Source: Wuchereria bancrofti (lineage: Eukaryota; Nematoda; Chromadorea; Rhabditida; Onchocercidae). From it: a DNA stretch of 64,000 nucleotides. The DNA lies in assembly GCA_005281725.1 (NCBI GenBank), contig SSBO01000012.1, forward strand, positions 5,471,564 to 5,535,563, read 5' to 3'. Below are positions 24,251-38,175 of the stretch, piece by piece. The notes beneath the pieces are model-generated. The model was not told the DNA's origin, ran no database searches, and worked only from the letters and a program-made list of their open reading frames with translations. A program made the position numbers and the translations under genes. The first letter of the stretch is position 1. Every line of letters starts with the position of its first letter.

Positions 24251-26910
24251 ATGTCTGATGATGGAGACGAAAATAGTACTAGCGATGGAGGTCGTACCGT
24301 CAGTTTTGTAAAGCTCGGCGTTAAAAATAAACCCACTTCACCGGGAAGTGATTTGGATGCACTTCAGGGTAGCACAGAATTTAACGGTGACATGTTGCTC
24401 AAAGAAAAAGTTATAGCGAAAAGTAAAAAAAGAGAACTCCAAGGCCTCGATCGCAGGAATTTCATTCTTCATCAGCGCTTTGTTCGCAGAGATTTTAATG
24501 CATGCAAGGCCTTAGTAAAGGTTATCGTGTTTTAGTGATCAGTGTAGGGATTCATTCAGGTTGAATTATTCTTATTATTTCCATCGTTTTTTGAAATGAG
24601 TTTTCAGTTCTATTATTTAATCTAAAAATACAGCTAAGAATTAAATATAGGAAATGGCAGACGAATACAGCGAAATGTGCGAGTATCCGTTTTGCATCAG
24701 AGGTAAAATAGCTCGAATGGAGGGTGATTTTCGTGAAGCTTTAATATGGTTAGTTGTTCTGATTCCTGTTGCTTGTATGGTTATTTAAAATATTAGGAAC
24801 TCTTTGCCCAAAGTTTTTTCATCTTCCTTATAACTTTTCAAAACTCCCAACTTCGATTTGAATTTGAAGGTTTGAGAAGGCGCAGTTAGTGAATCCCGTA
24901 AGTGGTGTTTATATGCGTGAAATTGGTCGTTTATATTTCTTACTTGGAAGCCATATTAAAGCATCAGAAGTTTTTTTGGACTCAATCAAGCTGAATAAAA
25001 AGGACTGGGTAAGTTCAAGTGTGCCATTTTAAGAACTGGAAAAATGTTTTTTTTTTCGACCCAGTATTTCTAAGGAGTTACTTCAGTCCTTCAGTTCGCA
25101 CCGAATGATGAAAATAACATTCTAGAAATCATATTATTTGCGAGCAATGGCACTTTATCACATCAAACAAGATTCTGAATCTACATTCAAAGTGCGTGAA
25201 ATTTACTTCCAGGCTTGTTGTTGCTTAAAATTTGGCAAAACTTTTTATACTCAAAAACTGTTCATTCTACTTCATTTTGGTTTTGCCCTTATTTAAAATA
25301 AATCTCTCTGAGCAATTTTTCAGGCGCAAGAATGTTTACTAACGGCCCCAAAAACTGCACGGCATGTTGAAATTTTGACGTTTTTAGCAAGATTATGTGA
25401 GCAACGTAATGATATCAAACTTGCAATTGAAGCGCAAAAGAAAGCGTTGGAAGTAGGTCATGGAACTAGTAAATGATATAATGCACAACTAATAAAAAGT
25501 GGATCGGAATATTAGCATGAATTTGAACCAGAGAACTTCCAAGAATTTTTAGAATTTCTGTAAAACGACTCAAGGTGTTGAACATGTATGCGGATATGTA
25601 ACCATCATTCTTTAATTTTAATGATTGACGATTGTAGTTGGAACCAGCGAATCTTGACCTTCTTACAAACATGGGACTGCTTTATGCGAGATGGCAGAAT
25701 GATGACCAAGCATTTGATGCCTTTGGTAAAGCTCTTAGCTATGATCCAGCACATCCACAAAGTATTCTAGCCGCTGGTTCTATCATACAAACGAATGGTG
25801 AGCATGAGGTCGCTCTAACGAAGTACAGGTTGGCAACAGCTTCTATAACTATTTAATATGTAATTAAGAAACATGGAGGATTTCAAGAACAGTTAGACAC
25901 TAATCTGAACAACAAATAAAGAAACACACAAGCGTACTTTTTGTTCCTTGATTTGATATTTATTTCTGTATAGAATAGCTGCAAAGAACTGCGAATACAA
26001 CGGACCGTTGTGGAATAATATCGGCATGTGTTTTTTTGGTAAAGGGAAGTGTGTTGCAGCAATAAGCTGTCTGAGGAAGGTAACTTTTTTAAATGTTTAA
26101 AATACAGAAAGCATTGCTAGCGGAAAATTATTGTGTATAATTACGTTCATTTACTTTTTTCTGAAGGCTAATTATTTATGTCCGCTTGAATGGAAAATTT
26201 GCTACAATCTTGGCATAGTTTATAATGCTGTACAGCAGTACGCATCTGCTTATCATTTTTTATCATCGGCCGTCAATTTAAATACCCGTTCGACAATGCC
26301 TTACATGGCGCTAGCAGGTTCTACTTCATTTCAATCAAACAGTCGATGATAAGAAAAAAGGGCTTTAAATTTTTAAATCGTTTTTCCAAAAGACAGATGA
26401 AGAGGTCATTAACCAATTCTGGGAAAAAATCAAAACATTCGTATAATTTCAGAAAATACATAACACAGAAAGAAGTATTTCCAGTAGTACTAACGAACCT
26501 TGATGATAATACGAATGCGAGCAAAGCTTACGATAGAGCACTTCAACTTGACAAGAACAATAGCGCTCAAATACGCTTAAATTACGCCATATTTAAAGCG
26601 AAGCAAAAAGAATTGAAGAAATCGGCCGAGTCGTTGCAAGAATTCTATAAAGCAATCACTAACAAGCGAACGTTCTCACAAGTAATTTAGGAATTTGTTA
26701 AAATATTTAAGTTGTAATAGGATTTTTGGAGTTTAGTAGGAATTAGTGCATAAAAACGCTGTGGATGAAGGTGAAATGACAGCTGTCCATCAATTCATTC
26801 TTACGGATTCTCATTTCCAGGAAATGATGTTTGCCGCAGATAATCTGAAACGATATTTGGGTCAAACAGATAAGTGCGATGAAGCTACACATACATACAG
26901 TAACCCATGA
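24251..26910 (+). CDS. bbs-4: Bardet-Biedl syndrome 4 protein (BBSome TPR subunit)
   Basis: BBS4 is a tetratricopeptide-repeat subunit of the BBSome, the coat complex that moves membrane proteins in and out of cilia; in nematodes this means ciliated sensory neurons. Ten exons join in phase to 505 aa: 24251-24520, 24651-24748, 24870-25008, 25126-25191, 25324-25452, 25638-25828, 25974-26079, 26167-26317, 26485-26681, 26740-26910. Residues 1-60 are acidic and low complexity, then [20 protein letters not shown] begins the TPR array. The strongest BBS4 signatures are [61 protein letters not shown] and [14 protein letters not shown]. Length is close to the vertebrate protein (about 520). The C-terminus is short and hydrophilic. 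An X-box upstream fits control by an RFX factor. The gene is intact. Confidence 0.95.
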
Positions 26911-27800
26911 ATATTCGATCAAAACGCTGTTGTAATAACCTCTTTACTCATGTCTTTTTATACAATAAACAGTTAATTATGGAAAACAAGCCTGAGGTTG
27001 TATTTCATTACAACAGCACAGATGGTAAAGAGTAGTTGTACAGGTTATTAAGTACTGCAAGCGTGTATCAAGTAGCAGCGTGTAAATTAGATATATCATT
27101 GAATTGTGAAGTGTTCATTAGAATTACACTTTGTCCCGATAGCAGTATAATACCACGAAAACGAAGTCATGCATTTCTCGTGAGAGAGATTGGAAATTAA
27201 AAGCAAATACTTTACCACATTAGAAAAGCAGTGGATTTAGGCACGCTCGTCTCATTTAACGGAAAATTTATGAGTAATCATATTATCCTCATGAATCACA
27301 CATGGTCTCTGTCTGATGACGAACTTCTGGAACGTAGTCCTTGTCAAACCAATGCCCACTACCACCTAGGGGAAAGATGCATCAGCCGTCTATTACTCCC
27401 CTAGTGCAAGGCAAAACACACGAATTTCATCGAGACCTGATTACTCTGAACAACTCAGAAGTATCATAGTCGTCCAGCGATATTTGCGTGCAAAATACTA
27501 TAGACCGCGTTGGTCGTGATTGTATTGTGACAGCTTGAACAATACTTTTGCCTACTGGCTAGTTCTCTTTCCACTTTATTCGGTGGTGCCATATTCACTG
27601 ATGCCGTGAGTTCATACAAAGTTTAGCTGACCCTAAAATACGCACCGTTGTGTAATGAAATGTAGGCTTAACACTTGGTGTCATACGATTATCAAGATTG
27701 TCGTGACAGTTTTTTTTTTAGTTCGTACTGTTCTAGAATTAAGCTTAATGCTGCTCTCTAGCCTTGTTGATGCATTATCAGGCTTTCAAATTAAGGATAA
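26911..27800. other. Intergenic region between BBS4 and rsp-3
   Basis: About 0.9 kb on the same strand between two genes, with no supported coding region. A short stem (CTAGGGGA at 27366-27373 with TCCCCTAG at 27397-27404, 23-base loop) is the only structure noticed. The distance is too long to argue for a typical nematode operon. Confidence 0.55.
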
Positions 27801-28990
27801 ATGTCACGAGAAAGCCGCATTTACGTTGGAAATCTACCAACAACTGTTAGAGCAAAGGATGTGGAAGATATCTTCAGCAAATATGGCAGAGTTCTTTACG
27901 TCGATTTGAAAGATCGGCGGCAGCCGTACTTTGCATTTGTGGAATTCGAAGATGCGAGGTCTGCGTCATTTTTAATATTTTTTTGGTTTTTGTTTAGGTC
28001 TAATTTGTTAATTTGAGTTAAACGACATCGATATTATATCTCTTTGAAGCTGTACAGTTCTATTCTTGCATTGTTACTTTTAGGGATGCAGAAGATGCTG
28101 TTCGCGGTCGTGATGGTTATGATTATGAAGGATATCGGTTGCGGGTAGAATTTCCTCGAGGTTTAGGACCTAGGGGACCCGGTGGACGACCATATGACTC
28201 TGGAAGGAACTTGTCCGTCTCGCGAAGCGCTTGTGGAGGTGGCAGTTCCAGTGGAAGTCGTCGAGCAAGCTATCGCGTTATAGTTTCGGGTTTGCCAGCT
28301 TCGGGTCTGTTTTATATAAAAAATACCGTGATTTTTCCACAAGAGTTTTGACCAAAAAAACAGCTTCGGCGAACTCGATAAGTACAGTACTCTGATAGCA
28401 GTACTCAACATGCTTTAATGTTTTCAGCTATAATTTTTTGAAAATTTATTGAAGTTTGTAACTGAGTAGTATATAGTGGGACCTCCCTATCATTTTGTTT
28501 CGTTTCTCGAAATATTTTGATCACGCTCACCACTTTTGTGATACTGAAATATAAACATATCTTTTACATTGGTTAGGTTTTTAGGGTCGTGGCAAGATTT
28601 AAAAGATCATATGCGTGAAGCAGGCGATGTTTGCTATACGGATGTATTACGTGATGGTACTGGTATTGTGGAATATGGTCGTTATGAAGACATGAAATAT
28701 GCTTTACGTAAACTTGATGACACAAAATTCAAATCACATGAGGTATGTGTGTATTCATTTTCAGTCTAATTTTTCAGTTTTTCCACTGCATGATTGTATT
28801 TTGATAGTCCCATTACATGAAATAGCAAGAGAATTTTTAGGGTGAGACCTCTTACATTCGAGTGAAGGAAGATAATGGGGAATCGCGTGCTCATTCTCGT
28901 TCCAGATCACCGGTTGGTCGTGCTTCTCGAGGTTCACCACAGTATAGTCCATCTTACAGTAATAGTGGAAGTCATTCCCATTCACCTTGA
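27801..28990 (+). CDS. rsp-3: SR splicing factor SRSF1/RSP-3
   Basis: SR-family splicing regulator that binds exonic enhancers and recruits U1 and U2AF; nuclear. Four exons in phase give 228 aa: 27801-27958, 28084-28304, 28585-28742, 28841-28990. Residues about 7-77 form RRM1, with RNP2 IYVGNL and RNP1-like [10 protein letters not shown] Gly/Arg/Ser hinge follows, then the pseudo-RRM with [20 protein letters not shown], whose SWQDLKD heptapeptide defines the SRSF1 group. The C-terminal RS region is short: [19 protein letters not shown] and a Ser/His-rich end, with few SR dipeptides. Human SRSF1 (248 aa) and C. elegans RSP-3 have longer RS tails. An alternative 3' exon after 28990 could lengthen it, but none was proved. 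Confidence 0.94.
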
Positions 28991-30627
28991 CTTGTTCACG
29001 TTTCGTTATTCATCACTTGTTGCGCTAACGTTACCTGATCCAGTACTCTGCTGTTATTTATCCGACCTCATTCATTGTATGGACGGGCATTTAAAATCAG
29101 CAAAGTATGTATCTTACTGACTGTAAACGTATTGTTGGAGTTTTCCCATTTTTCTAGCCTCTCGTTTTTAAGCGTGAGAAGACCTCACGAAACATGTTTC
29201 ATTATTTTGTATCACCTAAATTATATCATATGCTGTGGTTTTGTTGTTATTGAAAGATTCAAGACTGTTTTGACACTTCTTGATGTAGCGGTACTTGCTT
29301 GGTCGTTTTCATCCCTCTACATTTGTTAGAAGTTTTAATTTCGGTTTTAACTTATCGTATATTTAAGTAATATTTGTTCTTTGTCACCGGAATTGTGCGA
29401 CTTGTTAATTAGGTACGTTCTATAAAATGCGTTTTTGTTGCAGTGTGAAAGTATGTTGCATCAAGAATAGTTCTTAAGCATATCGGATTTATGCGGAATC
29501 GGCCTTCAGAATTGTATGTTTATAGATTGTTGATGAGAAAAGGATTTAGCCTTATGGACATTCACTGCACAGTGCGAGTCAGCTTGCGGTTTCTGTGTGT
29601 GAGAAATTGGCTTTCTTGGCTGCTTTCGTTTGGAGGACAGCTTCCTCACGGGGATTTTGTTCGTGCTTCTGATTTTATAAGACGCCTAAAGAAGCACTTG
29701 TTTGCGGCAAGACGAGTTTAGAAATGGAGATCATTGGGGATTGCAGAGCCCATCTCTCGTTTTGCTTCAAAATGCATTAGGTCCGATGATACTCAGGTAG
29801 GCCGTGATTTTCTTTATCTTTTGCTTAAGAAAAAAAATTTCGCTTTTAGTTGGACTGTGCAGATCATTGCGGTAATGTTTTTGAACGGATTTTCTGCGTA
29901 GTTTTATGCTATCCGTTGAGTTTTAGAACATTTTTCTGCTGAATTGGCATTTTGATACTCTGCCACGTATTGCGATGACAATATAAAAGTGAATTGGGAA
30001 TAAAATGTTTTTGCTTACAAAAACAACTGGGAACTTATTAAATGCATCGGAAAAGTTAGATGAGATGATATGATCGTTACCACTAAACTACGCTTAGTTA
30101 ATAGGAAGTTAATAGAAGATTTTTTCTGAGCTTATCATTTGTGCTGATTATGCGTCCATGAATTAGAATTATAAGCACTTACAAAAACATAAAGGCGATA
30201 ATGTTTTTTCGTTTGATTATCTCCCACATTTGGGTATTTGACGCTTATTTTTTTTGTTTTGCTAACTTTTGATAGTAATAGAGTTTTAGAGATTGGACGT
30301 TGAAAATTTCTAAATTTATTAATTGCATAAGCTGCCAATCGCGTCTCAGTAAGGATTTCTGCTAGCTGAATTTCTCAAAAAAGGGTGTAACTTCCCTAAT
30401 CAACTGAAGATAAGTAAATGTCAAAATGATAATGATAGAACATGTGCATTTTACAATTCACTGAAATCGAGTTGTGGAAGAGCAAAATCGATTTTTTGCT
30501 TTATTTTTTCAAAACGGCCAAATGAACCACGAAATTCAGTTCGATAACTCAGTCTTCGGTATTAAATGTCGCTTAATGTTTTTGCATGCCGTGATTCACA
30601 CCTAGATTTGTTACTGTCATGACATCA

Positions 30628-30928
30628 TTATATAAGTGAAAAATTGACTTTGCAACCGATTTGGGGTACACCAATTCGTATATGGAAATCAGATGATGCA
30701 AGATATCCAAAGCTAGATGTGTTCAATAGCAAAATTGGAGTTTTTGTTGTTAAAGTGAATGATTTATACAGGCTATTCATCGATTCTTCAACAAGACTAA
30801 ATCCTGATAATCCAACAGGAAAGTCGATTATGCGTCGTGTGCATGACGTGTTTGACTTTGCTATGCAACCACTCCGCATTTTTCCATATTCCACTAACTC
30901 CCGAGACCTGATTTCTGATTTCATTTAA
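30628..30928. other. Segment open on both strands, function unknown
   Basis: The plus frame (ending at 30928) and the minus frame (30924-30628) are both free of stops for about 95 codons, unusual in such AT-rich DNA. The plus product contains WGTPIRIWKSDDARYPK and FDFAMQPLRIFPY; the minus product has GFSLVEESMNSLYKSF. Neither is recognised, and no flanking splice signals were convincing. Confidence 0.3.
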
Positions 30929-31552
30929 TGCTGTTTATTTGTAGAAACGTATAGAGTTTTTTATTGGTTTTATGTGGCTTTTAACTGTTTAACCACTCAT
31001 GATTGGGATCTTCCACGCTGCATGACTGTACATGCAATTCACTTGATGTTATATTTTGTTGTCGAGAACTTCAACTTATTGATTCTTATTGCTATATGTC
31101 ACTGTTTTTTTCAGCGAGTTCTTTCCTTTAAATAGAGTTAGATTGCTTATTTTTCGGATCTTTGCTTGTACTTTTGGGTTTCCGGTTTTCTTGCTTGCTC
31201 CTTACACTCTCAATTTTAGTCTAATATTTCTCTCTTAATTTCATCAACATTTCCCAAATGCATTTTACAGTTGCGAAAAAGTCTTCCATAATTGAAATAT
31301 AGGATTTTTCCTCGAGATGTATACAGGTTCGTTAAACGGATTCAGCAATCCACCAATATGATGCGAAGTTCCCGGACTTTGTCTAAAAAAAGTTCCAATC
31401 CATATTGTCAACTTTAGGTTGTGGTGATGATACTGTCAGGATGTGTGTATACATTGGTTAAGATGCTAATATAGCTAACGTTGGCAATGTTTTGTAACGG
31501 TATTTTCCCCATTGCTGATTTTTTAGAATAGATTTCAAATCAAGGTTGTCAT

Positions 31553-31620
31553 TTTTTTGTGCATATTTCTTAGATTAAATACGTTTCATGTCCAATCTAA
31601 TCTAAATTATGCACAAAAAA
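31553..31620. other. Pre-miRNA-like hairpin
   Basis: The left arm (31553-31577) pairs with the right arm (31598-31620) over about 23 bp with a 2-base bulge, leaving a 20-base loop. The 68-nt fold has the size and shape of a microRNA precursor, but a small inverted-repeat element would look the same. No known miRNA seed was recognised. Confidence 0.35.
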
Positions 31621-34600
31621 CTTTTGCATGTCTAAACGATATAAGCTCCCTCTAACTACAGATAAGTTAAGCAGGACATGTCAGTTAACTCTATTATGCA
31701 AAATCAGGAAATGAAATTATATGGTCTTTAACTTCTTATGGTCCTTTTAACTCTTTAAACAGATCATGCCTTCTTTAGTGCATCATGTGACATCGGTAAC
31801 ACACATGCACATAGACTTACATATATGTATCACCCACTGTCTTTCACCGTTATTTTTTCGCATTTTGATGTTTTGAAACAAATAGGTTAGTGAATGTTAT
31901 TTCCACCTATCGAGTAATTAAATATGTTTCTCAACGATGCTGCTTCACAAACTGCAAACAAATGCTCTCATCTCGAAAGTATTACGGTATCTTCTAATAT
32001 GAAAAAAACTTTTTCAACAAAAGCCAGAACAAGGACGGAGTGATCGTAATGACAACACGCTTAGGAACGTAGCGACGTTGACGCATTTGGAGAGTGTTGC
32101 AGATAATGGTGTTTTGTTACGATAAGAACATTATTACGAGCTGAATGCTGTGATCTATCTCATATCACATTCAAAACACATTCCTTACTTCAACTGCGTC
32201 TTCGTGGAAAATCAAATTTGAGAGTTGTAATGGGAATTTGCAGCGTTTTATTGTTCATGCCAACAGGTGAGTAACAACTGGAAATATCAAAATGGGAAGT
32301 CATATTCCTCTCAACATATTATCATGATCGTAGAGTAAGTATATTTGATACTAGGAGTTAAGAACATATTGATGAATAATATGGAAAAAGCTAGCAGAAG
32401 ATAGGGGAAAAATTATCACAGCTCCAGACTCTGCTGGTAGTGAAATGTACCATGGATGTGATTCCATACTCACTGCCCTTCACAAAATTTCATTGGAGGG
32501 TCCTCTACAGTTCTGCCTTTTTCCCCTTTCTACTCCACGATGAGAGCATCTCTTCCTCTCTTTTCCTTCTCTTTCATCCTTTTACCATGTATGAACTGCT
32601 GTGGCTCATCCGCTTAGATTCATTTCCATTTCAAGATGAAAAAGTAATTTTACGACTTCTTTAGCTTGATCACCGACTTCATAAGTTTCTTTTTTTGATG
32701 TAAACGAGACAAGAATTCAATGGTCCTCCTTTACACGTTTTTCTTTGCACGTTTCTCCCTTTTGTGAAATGGTATTGGAGAACAGGCTTGCTTCAAAATT
32801 GCTTCCTCTTCGTCAAAATTATTCTGAGAGAGTCTCTGTAAGCATCATTTTTATTTTACTATTAGGCTACCAGTTGCACACTTAAGTTGGCTCCTTGTGT
32901 CACTGGCAAGTAATCATTTCTTGAGACCAGCAACGCCGTATATCTTCCTTTTTTTTAATTTAGTAACTATCTATGCGATTAAAAAATGTGAAATTTTCTT
33001 GGACATTAAACAGACAACTCGTTTACTTCTTCACGTACTTTGGTAACCTTCCAATTTTTCTACAGAGTAAGGACCCAATGAAGTCCTATTAGTTTTATTC
33101 ATTAGATGAATTTGTTACAGTTTTGAAACCACTACATTTGCTCTTATAGTACTGCTGGAGTAATGAGTGCTGTATACATACCAGTCATCAATCAACTTTC
33201 CAATCGCTCGCTCTATTATATATTTAACTTCCAAGTTGGGATTTTCAATTCCTTTTGCAAAACAGTGAGAAACGAAAGAAGTTCTTTCTGACGATGAAAG
33301 AAGCAAAGAATGAATAAAAATTTTGAAAGATTCCCGAGAAGACAACTGTTGTTTTTCTTTTTTTGACACTTTACAACAGAGCTATCAGCTACTAGATTGT
33401 AGTTGTTGAAATAGATAAGGTTAAAATAGGATGAGAAAGATTGAGTATGTAAAGTAGAGAATGTGAAGAAAACTATGAGAACTGAGCAAGTCTGTCTCGT
33501 ATCATGAGAAACTTTTGAAATGATAACCAACTGCCAAACGTTTGAAGGATTTCAACTATCCAGAAGTATAACATGTAAAGGTGGTTGGGAATTGCTTTTT
33601 CAGGAAGTTATGCGGTTGAACAACTTTCTCAAGTGCTTTTACTGACACAAAGTCTCCCGCTAATGAAAGCCAGATTTCTAGATGACCTGGGTATTGAAAT
33701 ATCAAATGGTAGCTTTATGAAAAACAACTGTTACAATGATGATGGAGGATTAGAAAAAGGCACATCAATTTATTGAAAATCAAAAGTCGGCCTACTTTTT
33801 TCTCTGTGTCAAAAATTGAATTACTCAGCTTTAAAGGCGAGTTATAAAACTGGTTTCACTTTGGAAAGTTATGAAAAGAGCTGCGCAGATCTCAAAAAAT
33901 TAACAGAAAAAACAGGATGAAAAGAAGCTTCGTACTTAAGAGATTGAACCACCAGCTTGCAAGATCTAAATTTTTTGTATCTGCCGGTAATTTATTAATG
34001 AATCAACGAGACACTCTTCCCACAATAAATCATTGCACAACATAAATACGTTACGTGGACGTTCATGTGTTCGTTTTTCATTTAAAAGTGAATCGTTGCA
34101 GAGTTTTAAGTTTTGAGAACATAAGTCACGAATCAAGTGTTCTGTGGGGATGAAATTTCTAGGGCTCTATTCTCATTTAACTCATTTTTTAAACTTTCAA
34201 CTTTCAAGTGACTGTTTATATGCATTCACAATCCTATCTGTATTCATAATTTGCTACTTTTATCATTTATGCACAGATGGTACATGTGAACTTTGTTTTT
34301 AAATCGTATTTACGATCACTTATACAAATAGTAACTGAAATAGCAATAAATGCATCAATACTATCAACAATAGCAATAACAGTGGTATCCACTGCCCACC
34401 TAACGACTGATTGATTTATTGAAGAGAGTATCACTTCTAGCTTTAGTCTTTTGGCGTTCTCTCTATGTTACTTCTATACATGAATTCAATACACAATGCT
34501 ACTGCATATTCTTTGAAATGGATCTTTTTTTAAGGTTTTTTAGTGTCCAAAGATGATATCGGTTAAAGTGCATTTCCCAATAATGACAGCTGCAAACCGG

Positions 34601-37600
34601 AAGCATGTTTCTGGAAGAAGATGGCTGTGCTAGTCATCAAGTTCTTTATTTTGAGCACATTTGACAGTGTGCAAATATTATTAGTAGCCTAAGAGTACCA
34701 ATATTTAAGTCAAATTCCTTTATATGGATATTTATAAAAATCTTAATCTATCGATTGAAATGACTAAAAACCCTGTTACAAATATAAATCCGCTTCAGCC
34801 AATCTCCAATAACATCTACACCATGAAATCCCATTGCAATCTAGTTATAGATCATATTGTAATACGTAATTTTATCTCACCTTGGTTATTTTTGCTCACT
34901 TGGTTAAATACAATTAGTAATATTATTTATACCAAGCAGTATAAGAACCGAAGATAATTAGCGTGGTGAATAATCGAAATTAAAGTTTTTTTTAATCTTG
35001 AAGAATGTCTATAAAGATCCATGCCGCTATTTCAAACTTCTGTGTTCGCGAGTGAGTTCATATGTGGAGTATATTAGTTAGTTTCTCAATCTAACTTCCA
35101 TCTTAAGGGGTTATAAACTGTTTGCTTAATGGGGATTAAACGTCAAGTGGAATGTTAATCGATGAACGCAAGCTAAGCGACTAATAAGCGACAAAAAAGA
35201 CTACTTTTACTTCATGCAAGTTATTAATTAGGTAATTTGTCCACAATACATAAACCAGCAGTTATATAACTAATTATTCAAGCATATTACCTCAGCCAGA
35301 CATTATATTTATATTTGTTCTGGTTTATTACTTCATTAAAACAACTTTCTTATCATTTCTTTATTACTTGAGACAGAAACATGAATTCGTGACGCAAGTA
35401 AGTTTCATTCTCGTATTAAAATTTATCTATTTAAGAACCTAAACATAGAATCAGATAAACGCTGAATTTTGCAGTAAAGTAGTAAATCTTGGTTTATGCA
35501 AGAATCTACATTGGTGAAAATAGTAATGGAACAGAGGAATAAATAAGGATGAATAGTAAGCTACGGGAGTTGTGAAAGGGCTGATAGACGTTGACGAAAA
35601 GAGCGCGATGTGCGGGGAAATGCTTAACACGACAAAAAATGGATGAAAGATTCGGAAGCAATGCACTAATACGCACCTTTTGGAAAATGATACCTTTTCA
35701 GTTACTTTTGTGTATTATCGCTTTATTAATGTTATTAATTTACCCAATTTACCTTTGAATTACTGTGTTCTTTTTTTTTTTGTTCTATAACGACGAATAA
35801 TTAAAATCACTAATAAAGCGTTATCTACTATAAGACAAATGTATATTATAAAGTAGAAAATTGCGATTACACAAATCATTTTTTCACTTATATCTAAATG
35901 GAAATTTACCTGAATTTCTTATTGAAAACACATTTACAACTTACACTGGAAGGTTGAGAAAATTTTCTCTTTTTATTACCTATTAACAATTTAATGATTT
36001 TATCGGTATCCTCTAAAGCATCTATTTTTTAGATGCTTGGACAGCAGAAGTTGTAAAAGAAAGCAAAGCCAAAAGTAACAGTTTATGAGCAGTTCTGAAT
36101 GCGGTTTTGTGTGCTGGTAACAATGAAAGCTGTCATTTTCCCTTTAGTTTACTTTTTACGAGCATTAACGCTAGAAGAGTAGAGAAGTAGGTATGATAAG
36201 CGGAAAAGCATTCTAATAATTTAAATGCAGCAGTGTGCCAACATCCGGACATATTCTGATGGAAGATGTCCGATAGAAATCTAACAATCATTCAAATGCA
36301 TTTCACATTGCGGACAGTGGTGCGATAGACCTGATGTAAAAATGAAAATTAATTGGCTTGACCAATCATTTAAGTGTTTGTTTTGAATTTATTTCGAAGA
36401 CCATATTGTAAATTTCTGCTAGTTAAATGTATGTCAAATTTTTGAGTACTCAAATGCTTTACATTTTGAGACAGATTGATTGAGAAGTGATGAAAGTGCT
36501 TACAGCTATGCGGGTAGTTCAAGATTTCAGGAAAGTATATGCGTTTGTTGAACTGTTACATATGAATTTAAACACTGAATTTTGATTGGAAATAATGAAT
36601 GTCCCAGATTATCGGACTTAAAGCACTGCTAACGCTTTACTTGATTACTACAAGATAATAGCTCTACCTGACTAATGCTAGTTCTTCCCTACCTCTATCA
36701 GAATTCATAAATATTAAAATGCAAGACTGACTATAGTGCATATTTGTCCTTTGGCTCTGTGGTGATGGCTTGCGCTGCTGAACCTCTAAGCAGCCTGCAG
36801 ACGAACACAATCTGTAAACGCTGTCAGATCTTACTCTCTCATTTCACTTTTATTTCCTTAGTTTTTCGAACTTGAATATATTTCCTCAGCAAAAAAAGAG
36901 CTGTAATGAAGTACTGGAGAGTGTTAGTACATGATGAGAGTTGAATTCAGCAGAATGACTCGCTGATACCGTGAACTCTCCACATGGGTCATCCCTAACT
37001 TTTAGCATCACCACAGCGAGAAGCATGAATAACTGTTGAATGTAATCGAATTGTATTGCAAAGCTAGAGAAAGGGTTCACATACTGCAGTTGAAGACCGG
37101 TCCTAATTTGGTTGCCTATATATATATGATTCATCGGTCTCCTTGCTCTTGAAAGTGCTGCAAGTTGCTGCTGATATTGATCGTCATTGAGTTTTTCATT
37201 ACAAGCGTCCGTTCACGTTATGTTTAGAAAGATCCATATGATTAAACTGGGTTTTCGCACGGCTTTCTAGACCAGCTTTCTGTAATTTACAGATAAATGA
37301 TGAGCTATATTCGAATTAACCATTAGTGCTAGGAATCCTTCTCCTTCAAAAAGAAACCATCACGCAGAAGTAGGAGGATTGCTCTTGTTTTTAGACAAAA
37401 CCGATCAGTTAAATTCCCTATTTTTTAAGCAGAAATGATGATCTTCTGTGTATTATTATCTCATACCAACATTCTTTCCAGTAGGTTGGCAAGAAATTTC
37501 CATTATCCATGTCAGCATTATCTAATTTAGTATGAGATTCAGTATTTCCACTTAAACTTTTAAAAATAAGTCTGGTATTGCCATCATAACTGCCTTTTTC

Positions 37601-38175
37601 CAGATATTTAAAACTAGCTTTTTTCTCTCATCTAGCCGAATGCGCAACAACAGGACGACAAAGCAGTGCTCATAACAAATAAGATTCTACTCACAGAGAC
37701 AGCATTTCGACGGAGGAAGGGAGAACTTTTTAATTTAAGTAAAATCATTATGGTGCCAAATTTGACTTGATATCATAAGAATGTATAAGTCTACAAAGGG
37801 TGCCTAATAAAGGGGATAAGATACACCTACATCTGAAGTTTGATGCGTTATTTCATGTTGCATACCAGTTCACAATCATAATTTCCACTTAACTATCCCA
37901 CAGCACTTATCAGACGCTAGTTGATCTTTTTAGCATTTCCCGCCATCCATTTTGTGCTTTTTGAAAAACTTGAACGCTTCAACCTCATGTAAAATAGAGA
38001 TGTTTTCGTTTTATAACCTGAATACTGTTTTGAAACGAAGTGGTATTGAAACACCTTAGAAATACTCTCAGTGGATAGGTTGTTAGTACGTCATCACATA
38101 AGTAGACATTCAAGCTAAAGAAGTATCGAAGAAACCTATTAATGCGACTGCACTGTAAGCACCGTATTGCATGAT

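Noticed and set aside
28163..28411. 82-codon minus-strand frame
   Set aside because: Antisense of the rsp-3 hinge and the following intron.
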